Shown piece after piece: positions 17,713 through 27,038 of a DNA stretch of 64,000 nt. The position numbers were made by a program, and so were the translations under genes. The stretch's first letter is position 1. Every line of letters begins with the position of its first letter. The notes under the pieces are model-generated. The model saw nothing but the letters and a program-made list of their open reading frames with translations. It did not search any database and was not told the origin of the DNA. Source of the stretch: Prochlorococcus sp. AG-363-B11 (GTDB lineage: Bacteria > Cyanobacteriota > Cyanobacteriia > PCC-6307 > Cyanobiaceae); contig QCFE01000004.1 in assembly GCA_003278425.1 (NCBI GenBank), positions 33,488 through 97,487 on the forward strand, in the 5' to 3' direction.

Positions 17713-18501
17713 TTGGATCTCAAAGGATTAGTACTATTGGACATTGATGGAGTTGTTCGTGATGTTGAGTACAGCTACCGTTTGGCACTTCAAGAAACAG
17801 TAAACCATTTCTCTAACTGGAGGCCTAGCAATCAAGTTGTTGATTCTCTCAAATCTGAAGGAAATTGGAATAATGATTGGGATGCAAGTTTTGAACTAAT
17901 AAGAAGAAGAAAAGAGTTTAAAAAACTCTCGCTTAAATTACCTTCTAGAGATCATCTAATAGAAAAATTCAGTAATTTTTATTTTGGTGGGGCCTTTAAC
18001 AATGAAGACCACAATCAATGGGACGGCTTTATCAAAAATGAAAAGCTTCTGGTAAATAAAGATTTCTTTGATAAGTTGACTGAGAAAGAAATTGGCTGGG
18101 GTTTCGTTAGTGGAGCAGAAACTCCTTCAGCAAAGTATGTTCTCGAGCATCGTATTGGCCTAATCAACCCTCCTCTAATAGCAATGGGTGATGCTCCAGA
18201 CAAACCAGACCCTACAGGCTTAATTAATTTAGGTGAACACATCTTCTCTAAGCCTCTAGGTCAAGGAATGCCTCCCGTTGCATTCATTGGAGACACTGTT
18301 TCAGACGTTCTAACTATTGTCAAAGCTCGCGAAAAATGCCCAAATCAACTATTTTCCAGTTTTGCGGTAGCGCCTCCACACTTGCACAAAAAAGAAAATC
18401 TTCATGAACGCTCAGTTTATGAAAATCAGCTAAGAAAAGCAGGAGCAGATGAAATCCTTTTATCAACAAAAGACATTCTTAAGCATATTTCCAATTGGTA
18501 A
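17713..18501 (+). CDS. HAD-superfamily hydrolase (TIGR01548-type)
   Basis: 262 residues from TTG; the first HAD motif LLDIDGVVRD begins at residue 8, so the start cannot be much later. Motif II serine is in WGFVSGAET, a lysine in DAPDKPDP, and motif IV is AFIGDTVSDVLT. This pattern fits the subfamily IA-type hydrolases found in cyanobacteria. Substrate is unknown; likely a small phosphate ester. It diverges from PSRP-3 by 61 bases and converges with pepP. Confidence 0.8.
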   Translation: MDLKGLVLLDIDGVVRDVEYSYRLALQETVNHFSNWRPSNQVVDSLKSEGNWNNDWDASFELIRRRKEFKKLSLKLPSRDHLIEKFSNFYFGGAFNNEDHNQWDGFIKNEKLLVNKDFFDKLTEKEIGWGFVSGAETPSAKYVLEHRIGLINPPLIAMGDAPDKPDPTGLINLGEHIFSKPLGQGMPPVAFIGDTVSDVLTIVKAREKCPNQLFSSFAVAPPHLHKKENLHERSVYENQLRKAGADEILLSTKDILKHISNW

Positions 18502-18521
18502 ATTTCTCAGATCTAACCACT

Positions 18522-19841
18522 TTATCGCTCCATATCATCTATTGATTTCAGTGCATTTGAGGAAAGGACATCAGGTTGATCACAGGTAACTAAAACATCA
18601 TCCTCAATACGAATACCGATATTTTTCCAGCGCTCTTCAATACTTGGCTGACCCTCAGGAACAGGTGTCAGATCACTGATATATATCCCAGGCTCAACAG
18701 TTAGGACCATCCCTTCTTCAAGTGGAATTGGGTACTCCCCCAAACGGTAGGCACCTACATCATGTACATCTAAACCAAGCCAGTGGCCTGTGCGATGCAT
18801 ATAAAGATGTCTATACAACCCTTGTTCAACCAATGAATCAATAGAACCTTTTAACAATCCAAGGTCTATCAACCCTTCAACTAAAATTCTCACTGCTTGT
18901 AAATGTATTTCTTCAGCATTTTGCCCAGGTAATACATACTTAATAGCAGCATTTTGAGCAGCCAAAACAATTTCATAAATTGCCCTTTGCTCAGAAGTAA
19001 ACTTCCCATTAATGGGAAATGTTCTTGTTATATCTCCATTGTAATAATCATTAGTTGAACAACCAGCATCGATTAGCAGTAACTCTCGATCTTTTAAAAG
19101 AGCATTATTAGCAGTGTAGTGAAGAATACAAGCATTTTTTCCACCAGCTACTATTGAGCCGTAAGCAGGTCCTCTTCCTCCTTGATCCAAAAACGATTTT
19201 TCTATAACTCCCTGAATTTGACGTTCATTCATTCCTGCTCGAGTTATATCTCGGGCTAGTTCATGAGCATTTGAAGAGATTAGAGCAGCTTCTCGCAAGC
19301 GTTGAATTTCCCAAGAATCCTTTTTCAACCTCAGTTTATGAAGGAAGACAGCTGGATCAGTTAATGCTAGTGGGACCGAATCTCCTCTTGAAGATTTTTC
19401 TAATAGTTCGGACCAAACTTTTAGAACTAAAGGTTCAACTTTCCGATGTTTACCTATACGAAAAACAATATTTTCAGCTCCATATAGATAATCTGCCAAC
19501 TTCTTAGGGAAATCGCATAAAGGGAAAGAAATATCAGCATGAAAGTGATCAACAGCCGCTTGTACACCCCACCGAAAACCATTCCAAATTTCAGCAGATG
19601 CCTCTTTCTGCAAAACAAATAAAATATATTTCTCTCCTTCTGGTCGATGGGGTAGGAACAATGCAATTGCTTCAGGTTCATCAAAACCAGTTAAATACCA
19701 AAAATCGCTATTCTGCCGAAAAGGGTATTCACAATCTGCATGATGCGTCACCAATTGTGCAGCAGGAATAATTGCCGCACTACTTCCCAATTCTTGCAAG
19801 AAGCGGTCACGCCGATGCTGATAAATGCGCTGATTTTTCAC
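18522..19841 (-). CDS. pepP: Xaa-Pro aminopeptidase (aminopeptidase P)
   Basis: 439 residues from GTG. It removes N-terminal residues that precede proline, using two metal ions. The N-terminal domain has YPFRQNSDFWYLTGF. The pita-bread catalytic domain shows the ligands in LLIDAGCSTNDYYNGDITRTFP (two Asp; positions near 255-275), HRTGHWLGLDVHDVG (His), MVLTVEPGIYI (Glu) and NIGIRIEDDVLVT (Glu). Complete and cytosolic. Confidence 0.92.
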   Translation of the reverse strand: MKNQRIYQHRRDRFLQELGSSAAIIPAAQLVTHHADCEYPFRQNSDFWYLTGFDEPEAIALFLPHRPEGEKYILFVLQKEASAEIWNGFRWGVQAAVDHFHADISFPLCDFPKKLADYLYGAENIVFRIGKHRKVEPLVLKVWSELLEKSSRGDSVPLALTDPAVFLHKLRLKKDSWEIQRLREAALISSNAHELARDITRAGMNERQIQGVIEKSFLDQGGRGPAYGSIVAGGKNACILHYTANNALLKDRELLLIDAGCSTNDYYNGDITRTFPINGKFTSEQRAIYEIVLAAQNAAIKYVLPGQNAEEIHLQAVRILVEGLIDLGLLKGSIDSLVEQGLYRHLYMHRTGHWLGLDVHDVGAYRLGEYPIPLEEGMVLTVEPGIYISDLTPVPEGQPSIEERWKNIGIRIEDDVLVTCDQPDVLSSNALKSIDDMER

Positions 19842-19944
19842 TGTAACTTCATAATCAATTAAATCCTTAAGGATGGCATGAACTCAAACATCATGGAAAA
19901 TGAAGTTCTAATGGTTCTTCAAAATCAATGAAAGTCCTCAAGGT

Positions 19945-20931
19945 ATGAATACTGACATTCTATTCCTAACAATTCTTGTTGTTGTTGTCTTAATTGGTTC
20001 TGCATTGTGCTCAGGATTAGAAGCTGCTCTCTTAACTGTAAATCCATTACGGGTCCATGAACTGGCTGTAGGGAATCCAAAAGTGAGGGGAGCAAAGAAA
20101 TTAGCAAAATTAAGGCATCGACTTGGCAGGACACTCACTGTTTTAACTATTGCGAATAACAGTTTTAATATTTTTGGAAGTTTAATGTTGGGGATATACG
20201 CAACTTTTGTATTTTCTGCAAGGATCGATCGAGCATTGTTTTCAATAAGTTTGACCATTTTGGTTCTTCTGGTTGGTGAAATACTTCCAAAATCATTAGG
20301 TGCAAAACTTTCTTTGCAGATTTCATTGATTGGAGCACCAATGCTTCATCTTTTGAGCATCCTCATGCGTCCATTAATTCTTCCACTAGAGCACTTGTTA
20401 CCAGTGATAACAGCGGAGAATGAAATCACGACTGATGAAGAAGAAATTAGACAAATGACAAGACTAGGCTTACAAAAAGGGCAAATCGAAGCGGATGAGG
20501 CCGCCATGATAGGCAAAGTTTTCCAACTCAATGATTTAACTGCTAGAGATCTTATGACTCCAAGAGTAGTAGCCCCCTCTCTTGATGGCACTACTACATT
20601 AGGGAAGTTAAAACCTCTACTATTAACCAATAATTCTCAATCCTGGGTTGTACTTGGGAAAGAAGTAGACAAAGTTTTAGGGATAGCAAAGCGAGAGCGC
20701 CTTCTAACAGCATTAGTGCAAGGCCAAACACAACTAACCCCTATAGATCTCTGTGAAGCAGTGAAATTTGTACCTGAAATGATTCGTGCTGATCGATTAC
20801 TGACTTCTTTCAACAAAGACAAAAAAGGGGTAAGAGTAGTTGTGGATGAATTTGGGGGATTTGTAGGTTTAATTGGAGCTGAGGCAGTGTTAGCTGTTTT
20901 AGCTGGTTGGTGGAGAAAACCCAAGAAATGA
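19945..20931 (+). CDS. CNNM/DUF21 membrane protein with CBS domains
   Basis: 328 residues. Residues 5-145 form a DUF21 (CNNM) membrane domain with ALCSGLEAALLTVNPLRVHE, TVLTIANNSFNIFGSL and LVLLVGEILPKSLGAK. Residues 165-315 hold a CBS-type pair (LNDLTARDLMTPR, VLGIAKRERLL, VVVDEFGGFVGLIGAEAVLA). Members are implicated in Mg2+ or other cation transport. The acidic CorC/HlyC C-terminal domain is missing. Its stop overlaps the next gene as ATGA. Confidence 0.82.
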   Translation: MNTDILFLTILVVVVLIGSALCSGLEAALLTVNPLRVHELAVGNPKVRGAKKLAKLRHRLGRTLTVLTIANNSFNIFGSLMLGIYATFVFSARIDRALFSISLTILVLLVGEILPKSLGAKLSLQISLIGAPMLHLLSILMRPLILPLEHLLPVITAENEITTDEEEIRQMTRLGLQKGQIEADEAAMIGKVFQLNDLTARDLMTPRVVAPSLDGTTTLGKLKPLLLTNNSQSWVVLGKEVDKVLGIAKRERLLTALVQGQTQLTPIDLCEAVKFVPEMIRADRLLTSFNKDKKGVRVVVDEFGGFVGLIGAEAVLAVLAGWWRKPKK

Positions 20932-22247
20932 TACATTCTCAAACTAAAGGGAAAAACTATAGTGTTTTACTCAAAGAATGGAAAGCGTGTCTAGATTTAA
21001 GCCCTCTTGAGAAAATAGAACTTGGGGAACAGATTCAATCACTAAGCGAGCAAATTCATCGATTAGATTATAGCCATACACGGGTAGCTGTCTTTGGTCG
21101 AGTAGGTGTTGGGAAATCAAGCCTACTCAATGCACTTATTGGCGACAAAGTCTTTGCTACAGATATTGCACATGGCTTCACTCGTAAAGCAAAAGGAATC
21201 CAATGGAATCAAGCAATTGCAAATGTAGAAACAATTGAATTAATCGACACACCTGGAATAAATGAAATTGCAGGGGAAAATAGAGATTGCCTAGCTTTAG
21301 AAGTTGCTATTAGCTCTGACCTGGTTTTACTAGTTCTAGACAGTGATATAAGCAGTGTTGAACTTAATGCATTGCAAGTACTTATCAACAATGGTAAGCC
21401 AGTTTTATTAATTCTAAATAGATGTGATCAATGGGAAAGCAAAGAGATCCAAAAACTTGTCCAAAGCATTAAGAACCGTCTACCCAATTCGGCTAACCAC
21501 TTATCTATAGAGACTGTCTCGGCAGCACCACGAAAAGCAAAGCTATCCTCAAATGGAGTGGTACGCAGCCAAGAATATGAAGCAGATGTATATTCGCTTA
21601 AAAAGACATTGCTAAATGTTTTAGATAAACAAGGAACTACACTTCTTACACTAAATACTTTGAGACAAGCAGAATCTTTTTATCATTGTCTTAAGAGTGG
21701 GCGTCTCAAAAGAAGGAAATTAGAAGCACAAGGTCTTATTGGAAAATTTGCAGCTTTAAAAGCATCTGGAGTTGCTGTAAATCCACTCCTAATGTTTGAT
21801 CTCGCAGCAGGCTTAGCTTTAGATACTGCTCTGGTTATTCAACTAAGTAAAATATATGGACTTGAATTAAAAGGAACTTCCGCAAGGAAGTTATTGCAAA
21901 GGCTCTCTGTACACAATGGCTTACTCGGTGGAGTGCAAATTGGAATTCAATTTACTTTATCAGCACTACAACACCTTTTATTTCTGGCATCTCCTTTCAC
22001 AGGGGGGCTAAGTCTTGTATCTACTGGACCAATTGCCTTAGTTCAAGCAGCTGTTGCAGTTCATACCACAAAGATCATGGGACGATTAGCAGCAGAAGAA
22101 CTACTACATAATAGTTCTATACCTGGTGCTAACCCAACATCAATTTTAAGACAACTTAGTAGAAGAAATTCTTATCTGAATACATGTCTCATCAATTGGG
22201 ACATGAATAGGCAGCAAAAAAACTATAATCAAACTCTCTTACCATGA
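20928..22247 (+). CDS. Era-like GTPase with membrane-associated C-terminus
   Basis: 439 residues from ATG 20928, which overlaps the previous stop (ATGA); a TTG seven codons earlier is less likely. The G domain has G1 GRVGVGKS (57-64), G3 DTPG (near 108) and G4 NRCD (near 165). After 230 the protein has hydrophobic stretches (ALKASGVAVNPLLMFDLAAG, PFTGGLSLVSTGPIALVQAA) as in DUF697-type GTPases that attach to membranes. Both neighbours overlap it by four bases, so it belongs to a translationally coupled group with the CNNM protein, nadD and nadE. Function unknown. Confidence 0.82.
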   Translation: MIHSQTKGKNYSVLLKEWKACLDLSPLEKIELGEQIQSLSEQIHRLDYSHTRVAVFGRVGVGKSSLLNALIGDKVFATDIAHGFTRKAKGIQWNQAIANVETIELIDTPGINEIAGENRDCLALEVAISSDLVLLVLDSDISSVELNALQVLINNGKPVLLILNRCDQWESKEIQKLVQSIKNRLPNSANHLSIETVSAAPRKAKLSSNGVVRSQEYEADVYSLKKTLLNVLDKQGTTLLTLNTLRQAESFYHCLKSGRLKRRKLEAQGLIGKFAALKASGVAVNPLLMFDLAAGLALDTALVIQLSKIYGLELKGTSARKLLQRLSVHNGLLGGVQIGIQFTLSALQHLLFLASPFTGGLSLVSTGPIALVQAAVAVHTTKIMGRLAAEELLHNSSIPGANPTSILRQLSRRNSYLNTCLINWDMNRQQKNYNQTLLP

Positions 22248-22831
22248 AAAAGATAATCTATAATTCTATAGCTTTACTAGGAACAAGTGCAGATCCTCCT
22301 ACAATTGGGCATAAAGCTCTCTTAGTAGGTCTAAGCAAGCTTTTCCCAAAAGTTGTAACTTGGGCAAGCAATAACCCTGGGAAGGAACACATAACGACAC
22401 TTACTCAACGTCATGAGCTCCTGAATGCCTTAGTTAAAACCATTGACCTCCCAAATCTAGAGCTAAAACAAGAGTTAAGTAGTAAATGGGCACTAATTAC
22501 TTTAGAGCAAGCAAAAGATTTTTGGCCAGATAAAAGTCTTATGTTAGTTATAGGAAGCGATCTAGTAAAGTCTCTCCCAACTTGGTTTGAAGCCAAGAAG
22601 GTGCTTAAAGAAGCACGAATTGGGGTTGTTCCCCGTCAAGGTTGGCCGTTAAATAACGCTGAACTAAACATAATAAAAAGGATGGGTGGAGACGCTACTG
22701 TATTACCATTAGATATTCCAGCTACAGCTAGTTCATCTATTCATTCTAATCCAGACATCTCTTATATACCGCAAGCAATTTTGCCTATTCTGAAACAAAA
22801 GAATCTCTATGGTATTTCCCAAAAACAATAA
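22244..22831 (+). CDS. nadD: Nicotinate-nucleotide adenylyltransferase
   Basis: 195 residues, ATG overlapping the GTPase stop. It joins ATP and nicotinate mononucleotide to make deamido-NAD. The nucleotidyl-transferase start is GTSADPPTIGHKAL rather than the common G-G-T-F-D-P-P-H-x-G-H, with the second His kept. Other marks are LMLVIGSDLVKSLPTW and the late IPATASSSIHS, the usual ISSTxIR site in altered form. It precedes nadE, which performs the next step, with a 1-base overlap. Confidence 0.85.
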   Translation: MKKIIYNSIALLGTSADPPTIGHKALLVGLSKLFPKVVTWASNNPGKEHITTLTQRHELLNALVKTIDLPNLELKQELSSKWALITLEQAKDFWPDKSLMLVIGSDLVKSLPTWFEAKKVLKEARIGVVPRQGWPLNNAELNIIKRMGGDATVLPLDIPATASSSIHSNPDISYIPQAILPILKQKNLYGISQKQ

Positions 22832-24525
22832 TGAGACTTTGTCTAGCACAACTAAACCCTTTAATTGGTGATCTAAAAGGTAACTGTGCAAAGATCATCA
22901 AAGCTTGCAATGAGGCTGCTAAGAACAAAGTAAACCTTGTGATTACTCCTGAGCTCTCACTATTAGGCTATCCACCAAGAGACTTATTATTTAATCGACA
23001 TCTTATAGATAGTCAATGGACATTTATAGAAGAAATTACAGCCCACATTAATAATCATACTCCTAATATAGCTGTTTTAATTGGGATAGCAGAACCAACA
23101 TCCGATCAACAAATACCACGCCTCTTTAACTCAATTTCACTTGTCAGTAAAAGTGGATGGGAAGTTATAGCTAGGAAACAATTGCTACCTACGTATGACG
23201 TATTTGATGAGAAGAGATATTTTAGACCTTCAGATAGTTCAAGTTGCATAGGTTTGGAAATTGAAGGTAAGAAATGGCAAATTGGATTAACCATTTGTGA
23301 AGATCTATGGGTAGAAGAAAAGCTTCAAGGGCAACGTGTCCTAGGGCCTGACCCAATCGCTGATCTTGCTAAGAAGAAAATAGATATCCTGCTAAACCTC
23401 TCTGCTTCTCCTTTTACTTATAACAAAAGATTATTGCGTCAAGAAATAGCAAAGAAAGCCGCTAAACGTCTTGGCTGTCCAGTTGTATATCTCAATCAAG
23501 TTGGTGGAAACGATGAGCTGATCTTTGATGGGTCTAGTTTTGTAACGAATCGCGAAGGGCAAACGACACTTTCTCTTCCTTTGTGTGAAGAGTCAATTGC
23601 TATTTGGGACCAAAGCTCTACAAAAACATTTACCTCTCTTGCTTACCCAGATACAGAAGAAATTCTTCTCCAGGTATTAGTACTAGGATTACGTGATTAC
23701 GTTGCGAAATGTGGATTCAAGAACGTCGTCCTAGGTTTAAGTGGTGGGATTGACTCCGCATTAGTGGCAATTATTGCCTGTGCTGCACTGGGGGCAGACA
23801 ATGTCTTAGCAATACTAATGCCATCACCATGGAGTTCAGAAAGCTCTGTGAAGGATGCCAAAGATCTTGCTAAAAGGCTAGGTATTCAAACAGAGACCAT
23901 CCCTATTACCCCCCTAATGCATAGCTATGATGGCAGTCTTAAGGAGGTATTAGGCGAAGTGCCTCAAGGCTTGACTGCTGAGAATCTTCAGGCTCGTATT
24001 AGAGGAACTCTTCTGATGGCAATAGCAAATAAGAAGAGGTGTCTACTTTTATCGACCGGGAACAAGTCAGAATACGCTGTCGGATACTGCACACTCTATG
24101 GTGATATGAATGGTGGTCTTTCTGTAATAGGGGACCTATATAAGACAAGCGTCTTTAATCTATGTAACTGGCTTGATAGCGACAAAGCTTTTCAATGCAA
24201 AAGATCCTTGATGCTTCCAGCAAATGGAATTCTAGTAGGTAAATCTATTCGTACTAAACCTCCTAGTGCAGAACTTAGTCCAAATCAATTCGACAGTGAC
24301 TCTCTACCTGACTATAAAATTCTTGACCCAATTCTAAAAGCGATAATTGAAAGGCAGGACAATAAAACAACAGTTCTCAACCAAAAATATGGTACAGATT
24401 TAATAATAAACATTCAGAAGTTACTCAAAAAAGCTGAATTTAAAAGGCGTCAAGCACCTCCAGTGTTAAAAGTAAGTGATCAAGCATTTGGGAGTGGTTG
24501 GAGGAAACCTATTGCATCAACATAA
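22831..24525 (+). CDS. nadE: Glutamine-dependent NAD+ synthetase
   Basis: 564 residues. The N-terminal nitrilase-like glutaminase domain has the Glu-Lys-Cys triad in TPELSLLGYPPRDLL, RKQLLPTYDVFDEKRYF and GLTICEDLW. The synthetase domain begins near 285 with the P-loop LGLSGGIDSALVAI and continues with STGNKSEYAVGYCTLYGDMN. It makes NAD from deamido-NAD with glutamine as nitrogen donor, which fits nadD just upstream. Its ATG overlaps the nadD stop as TAATG. Confidence 0.95.
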   Translation: MRLCLAQLNPLIGDLKGNCAKIIKACNEAAKNKVNLVITPELSLLGYPPRDLLFNRHLIDSQWTFIEEITAHINNHTPNIAVLIGIAEPTSDQQIPRLFNSISLVSKSGWEVIARKQLLPTYDVFDEKRYFRPSDSSSCIGLEIEGKKWQIGLTICEDLWVEEKLQGQRVLGPDPIADLAKKKIDILLNLSASPFTYNKRLLRQEIAKKAAKRLGCPVVYLNQVGGNDELIFDGSSFVTNREGQTTLSLPLCEESIAIWDQSSTKTFTSLAYPDTEEILLQVLVLGLRDYVAKCGFKNVVLGLSGGIDSALVAIIACAALGADNVLAILMPSPWSSESSVKDAKDLAKRLGIQTETIPITPLMHSYDGSLKEVLGEVPQGLTAENLQARIRGTLLMAIANKKRCLLLSTGNKSEYAVGYCTLYGDMNGGLSVIGDLYKTSVFNLCNWLDSDKAFQCKRSLMLPANGILVGKSIRTKPPSAELSPNQFDSDSLPDYKILDPILKAIIERQDNKTTVLNQKYGTDLIINIQKLLKKAEFKRRQAPPVLKVSDQAFGSGWRKPIAST

Positions 24526-24588
24526 TAGGAACTAAAATAAAAAAATCTAAACCCAAAAAAGAACTCTCTCAAAAAACACTAAAGTTAA

Positions 24589-25728
24589 ATGCCTTCATCA
24601 GTCCTATCCGCACCAATTTCAAGTATTGGTATTCCTAAAGAAATTAAATCAGATGAGCTTAGAGTTGCCATAACACCTGATGGTGTAAAGGAACTTGTGA
24701 CACAAGGCCTCGAAGTAAGAGTGCAATCAGAGGCAGGTAAGGGTGTAGGAATTTCTGACAATTCATTTGCTGAAGCAGGTGCAACTATCGTTGATCGAGA
24801 TGAAGCCTGGTCAGCACATCTCGTTGTTAAAGTCAAAGAACCCCAGGAAGAAGAATATAAGTTACTTAGAGAAGATATGGTCCTATTGACATATCTACAT
24901 TTGGCGGCTTACCCAAAAGTTGGGGAAGCTTTGTTAGAAGCAGGTACAACCAGCATAGGTTATGAGACAGTGCAGATGGAAGATGGGACTTTACCCTTAC
25001 TTGCTCCCATGAGTGAAATCGCTGGGAGGCTAGCAGCTCAAGTTGGTGCACATTTACTTGAAAAGCCTCATGGAGGTAGGGGACTACTTATTGGAGGGTG
25101 TACTGGAGTTAGACCTGCAAGGGTTATTGTTCTAGGAGCAGGGACAGTAGGATGGAATGCAGCCAGATTAGCAGCCGCTATGGATGCAGAAGTAATGCTT
25201 CTAGATCGTTCTCCAGACAGACTGCGTAAGCTTGAAGCTTATAGACGAGGGCGATTAGAAAGTATAGTCAGCAGCAGAGGGCTTATAGAAAGGCTCATAC
25301 CATCAGCTGATCTAGTTATTGGAGCTGTACTCACTCCAGGCGATAGAGCACCAACACTTGTAGATGAGAGTATGGTAGCCCAGATGAAATGCAATTCAGT
25401 AATTGTTGATGTATCAATTGATCAAGGGGGGTGCATTGCTACCAGTGTTGAGACAACTCACACTAAACCCACTGTAAATATTAGAGGCATTCAACATTAT
25501 GCGGTAAGCAATATGCCTGGTGCCGTGCCATTTACATCAACTGAAGCATTAGTAAGTGTTACCTTGCCATATATTCTTGGCATTGCTGGTCGAGGACTTG
25601 AAGGTGCGCTTACTGAACGTCCAGAAATTGTCTCTGGTCTTAATACAATAGGGGGTTCAGTGTGCCATCCGGGTGTAGCAAAAGCTCTTGGAATCAAACC
25701 AAGGCACCCAATGGCATGCCTAAATTAA
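24589..25728 (+). CDS. ald: Alanine dehydrogenase
   Basis: 379 residues. IGIPKEIKSDELRVAITPDG, KVKEPQEEEYKLLR, LHLAAYPKV and the Rossmann loop VIVLGAGTVGWNAARLAAAM (about 182-200) are typical, as are DVSIDQGGC and NMPGAVPFTST. The enzyme converts alanine and pyruvate with NAD+ and ammonium. It starts 63 bases after nadE, and its stop codon overlaps the antisense stop of the DUF3326 gene by 4 bases. Confidence 0.93.
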   Translation: MPSSVLSAPISSIGIPKEIKSDELRVAITPDGVKELVTQGLEVRVQSEAGKGVGISDNSFAEAGATIVDRDEAWSAHLVVKVKEPQEEEYKLLREDMVLLTYLHLAAYPKVGEALLEAGTTSIGYETVQMEDGTLPLLAPMSEIAGRLAAQVGAHLLEKPHGGRGLLIGGCTGVRPARVIVLGAGTVGWNAARLAAAMDAEVMLLDRSPDRLRKLEAYRRGRLESIVSSRGLIERLIPSADLVIGAVLTPGDRAPTLVDESMVAQMKCNSVIVDVSIDQGGCIATSVETTHTKPTVNIRGIQHYAVSNMPGAVPFTSTEALVSVTLPYILGIAGRGLEGALTERPEIVSGLNTIGGSVCHPGVAKALGIKPRHPMACLN

Positions 25729-26834
25729 AAATTAGAAATCACAGAAACTCTTTGAATTGGACGATTTAAAGATGAAAGAGAAATACCTTCTTTCAATGCA
25801 AGCACTAAACCTGCCGCCTCCAAATAATTAGATGCCTTAAACACACGCATACCGCCATGAGTATCTACTCCGATTTTTATCCCTAAAGCTTCTAGATTAA
25901 CGTTTGTTATACCTGGATTAGAGACAACAATTAAGGGGACGCCTCTCTCAATACAACCTAAAACAGCTTCCCCACCCAATGCGCCCTGAGGTGCTATTAC
26001 AGCTCCTACCTGTTCAATACTTATCAAACCTGAGCTATCTAACATGCCATTTTGTGTTAAAGAATCAAGCTTGACCAGGTCAGGTGCGCGGCTCAATCCA
26101 ACTAAAACACAGGGCAAAAATGTGTGCCCCAACTCTTCTCCAGCAGCACGAGGGTCTAAACAGTCTTCAATCTCTACTGGTGCCAATGCAGGGGCATGAG
26201 CACACGGAATACATAAATGACGAACCAGTACATGGCTAATTACAGCCTCACAACCTGAAAGCAAATCTACTCCTTGCCCTTGTCGGTAAGCATCTAAGTC
26301 TTTCTGCGCTATGTCATCAGGGAATCTAGTAACAATAGCTATAGCTGTTGCACCCTCCTTTTTAAGTTTCTCTCCTGCCTTTAACAAGGGTTCTAAATTA
26401 GTCAGCTCACCCCAACTAGCTCCACTAATTGATTTCTTAGTAGATATCTCAAGAGGAGTTTCTGTAATAATCACTGGGCCAATATCAATACCCAATGTTG
26501 CACGGCAAGCATCAACTACTTGTAAATGTCTTTGAAGAATTTCTCGTTCTAGTCCTGCGTCTAATAACACACCTACTTTCTGACTACGAGAAGGCCGCAA
26601 TAAAAGATCACCGCACACAAATCGATCAATAGAAAAGCCTTCAACATATTGAATTCGCTCATCATTCCAATAAAGAGAGGCTCCATTCATTACATTCGGA
26701 TGGGTAATCAAACATCCACTTGCTGCTGCCAGCAAGCGAGCAGATGGAATCGCATCACCTGCATAACCTCCAACTTGACATCCAATCCCTGTAGGGATTA
26801 GCAAAATAGTTGGCAATGGCGTAAAAGGATTCAC
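25725..26834 (-). CDS. DUF3326 family protein
   Basis: 369 residues from GTG. PTGIGCQVGGYAGDAIPSAR, LITHPNVMNGASLYW, RFPDD and CVLVGLSRAPDLV match the DUF3326 family found in cyanobacteria and plants. The repeated glycine-rich loops (GALGGEAVLGCIERGVPLIV) suggest a Rossmann-like fold. Function is unknown. It is the last gene in the minus-strand run behind the ATP synthase operon, after a 4-base gap. Confidence 0.82.
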   Translation of the reverse strand: MNPFTPLPTILLIPTGIGCQVGGYAGDAIPSARLLAAASGCLITHPNVMNGASLYWNDERIQYVEGFSIDRFVCGDLLLRPSRSQKVGVLLDAGLEREILQRHLQVVDACRATLGIDIGPVIITETPLEISTKKSISGASWGELTNLEPLLKAGEKLKKEGATAIAIVTRFPDDIAQKDLDAYRQGQGVDLLSGCEAVISHVLVRHLCIPCAHAPALAPVEIEDCLDPRAAGEELGHTFLPCVLVGLSRAPDLVKLDSLTQNGMLDSSGLISIEQVGAVIAPQGALGGEAVLGCIERGVPLIVVSNPGITNVNLEALGIKIGVDTHGGMRVFKASNYLEAAGLVLALKEGISLSSLNRPIQRVSVISNF

Positions 26835-26838
26835 TTGT

Positions 26839-27033
26839 TCAGATAATTATGACAACTGCTTCAATATTTAACTGCCGAGTAGACCCAGGTTCAGCAGAAA
26901 AAGAAATACTTGTAATAGCCCATCTCACAGGTTCACCAAATTTTCTTAATTTCTCTAACACATAAGCACGTAGATCTTGAATTAGCAGAGTCTCTGGCCA
27001 TTCAAGGTACAAGTCAAGAGACTTCAGTCTCAC
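26839..27033 (-). CDS. Conserved small cyanobacterial protein
   Basis: 64 residues from GTG, 5 bases behind atpG. LDLYLEWPETLLIQDLRAYV, LEKLRKFGEPVRWAITSI and LNIEAVVIII look like an alpha-beta fold with alternating strands at the C-terminus. It is placed between atpG and DUF3326 and is probably cotranscribed with them. Similar short proteins are known from Synechococcus and Prochlorococcus, but I cannot name the family. Confidence 0.7.
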   Translation of the reverse strand: MRLKSLDLYLEWPETLLIQDLRAYVLEKLRKFGEPVRWAITSISFSAEPGSTRQLNIEAVVIII

Positions 27034-27038
27034 ATCAA

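Noticed and set aside
19938-20258. Minus-strand open frame opposite the CNNM gene
   Set aside because: Antisense to a well-supported membrane protein and unlike any protein pattern.
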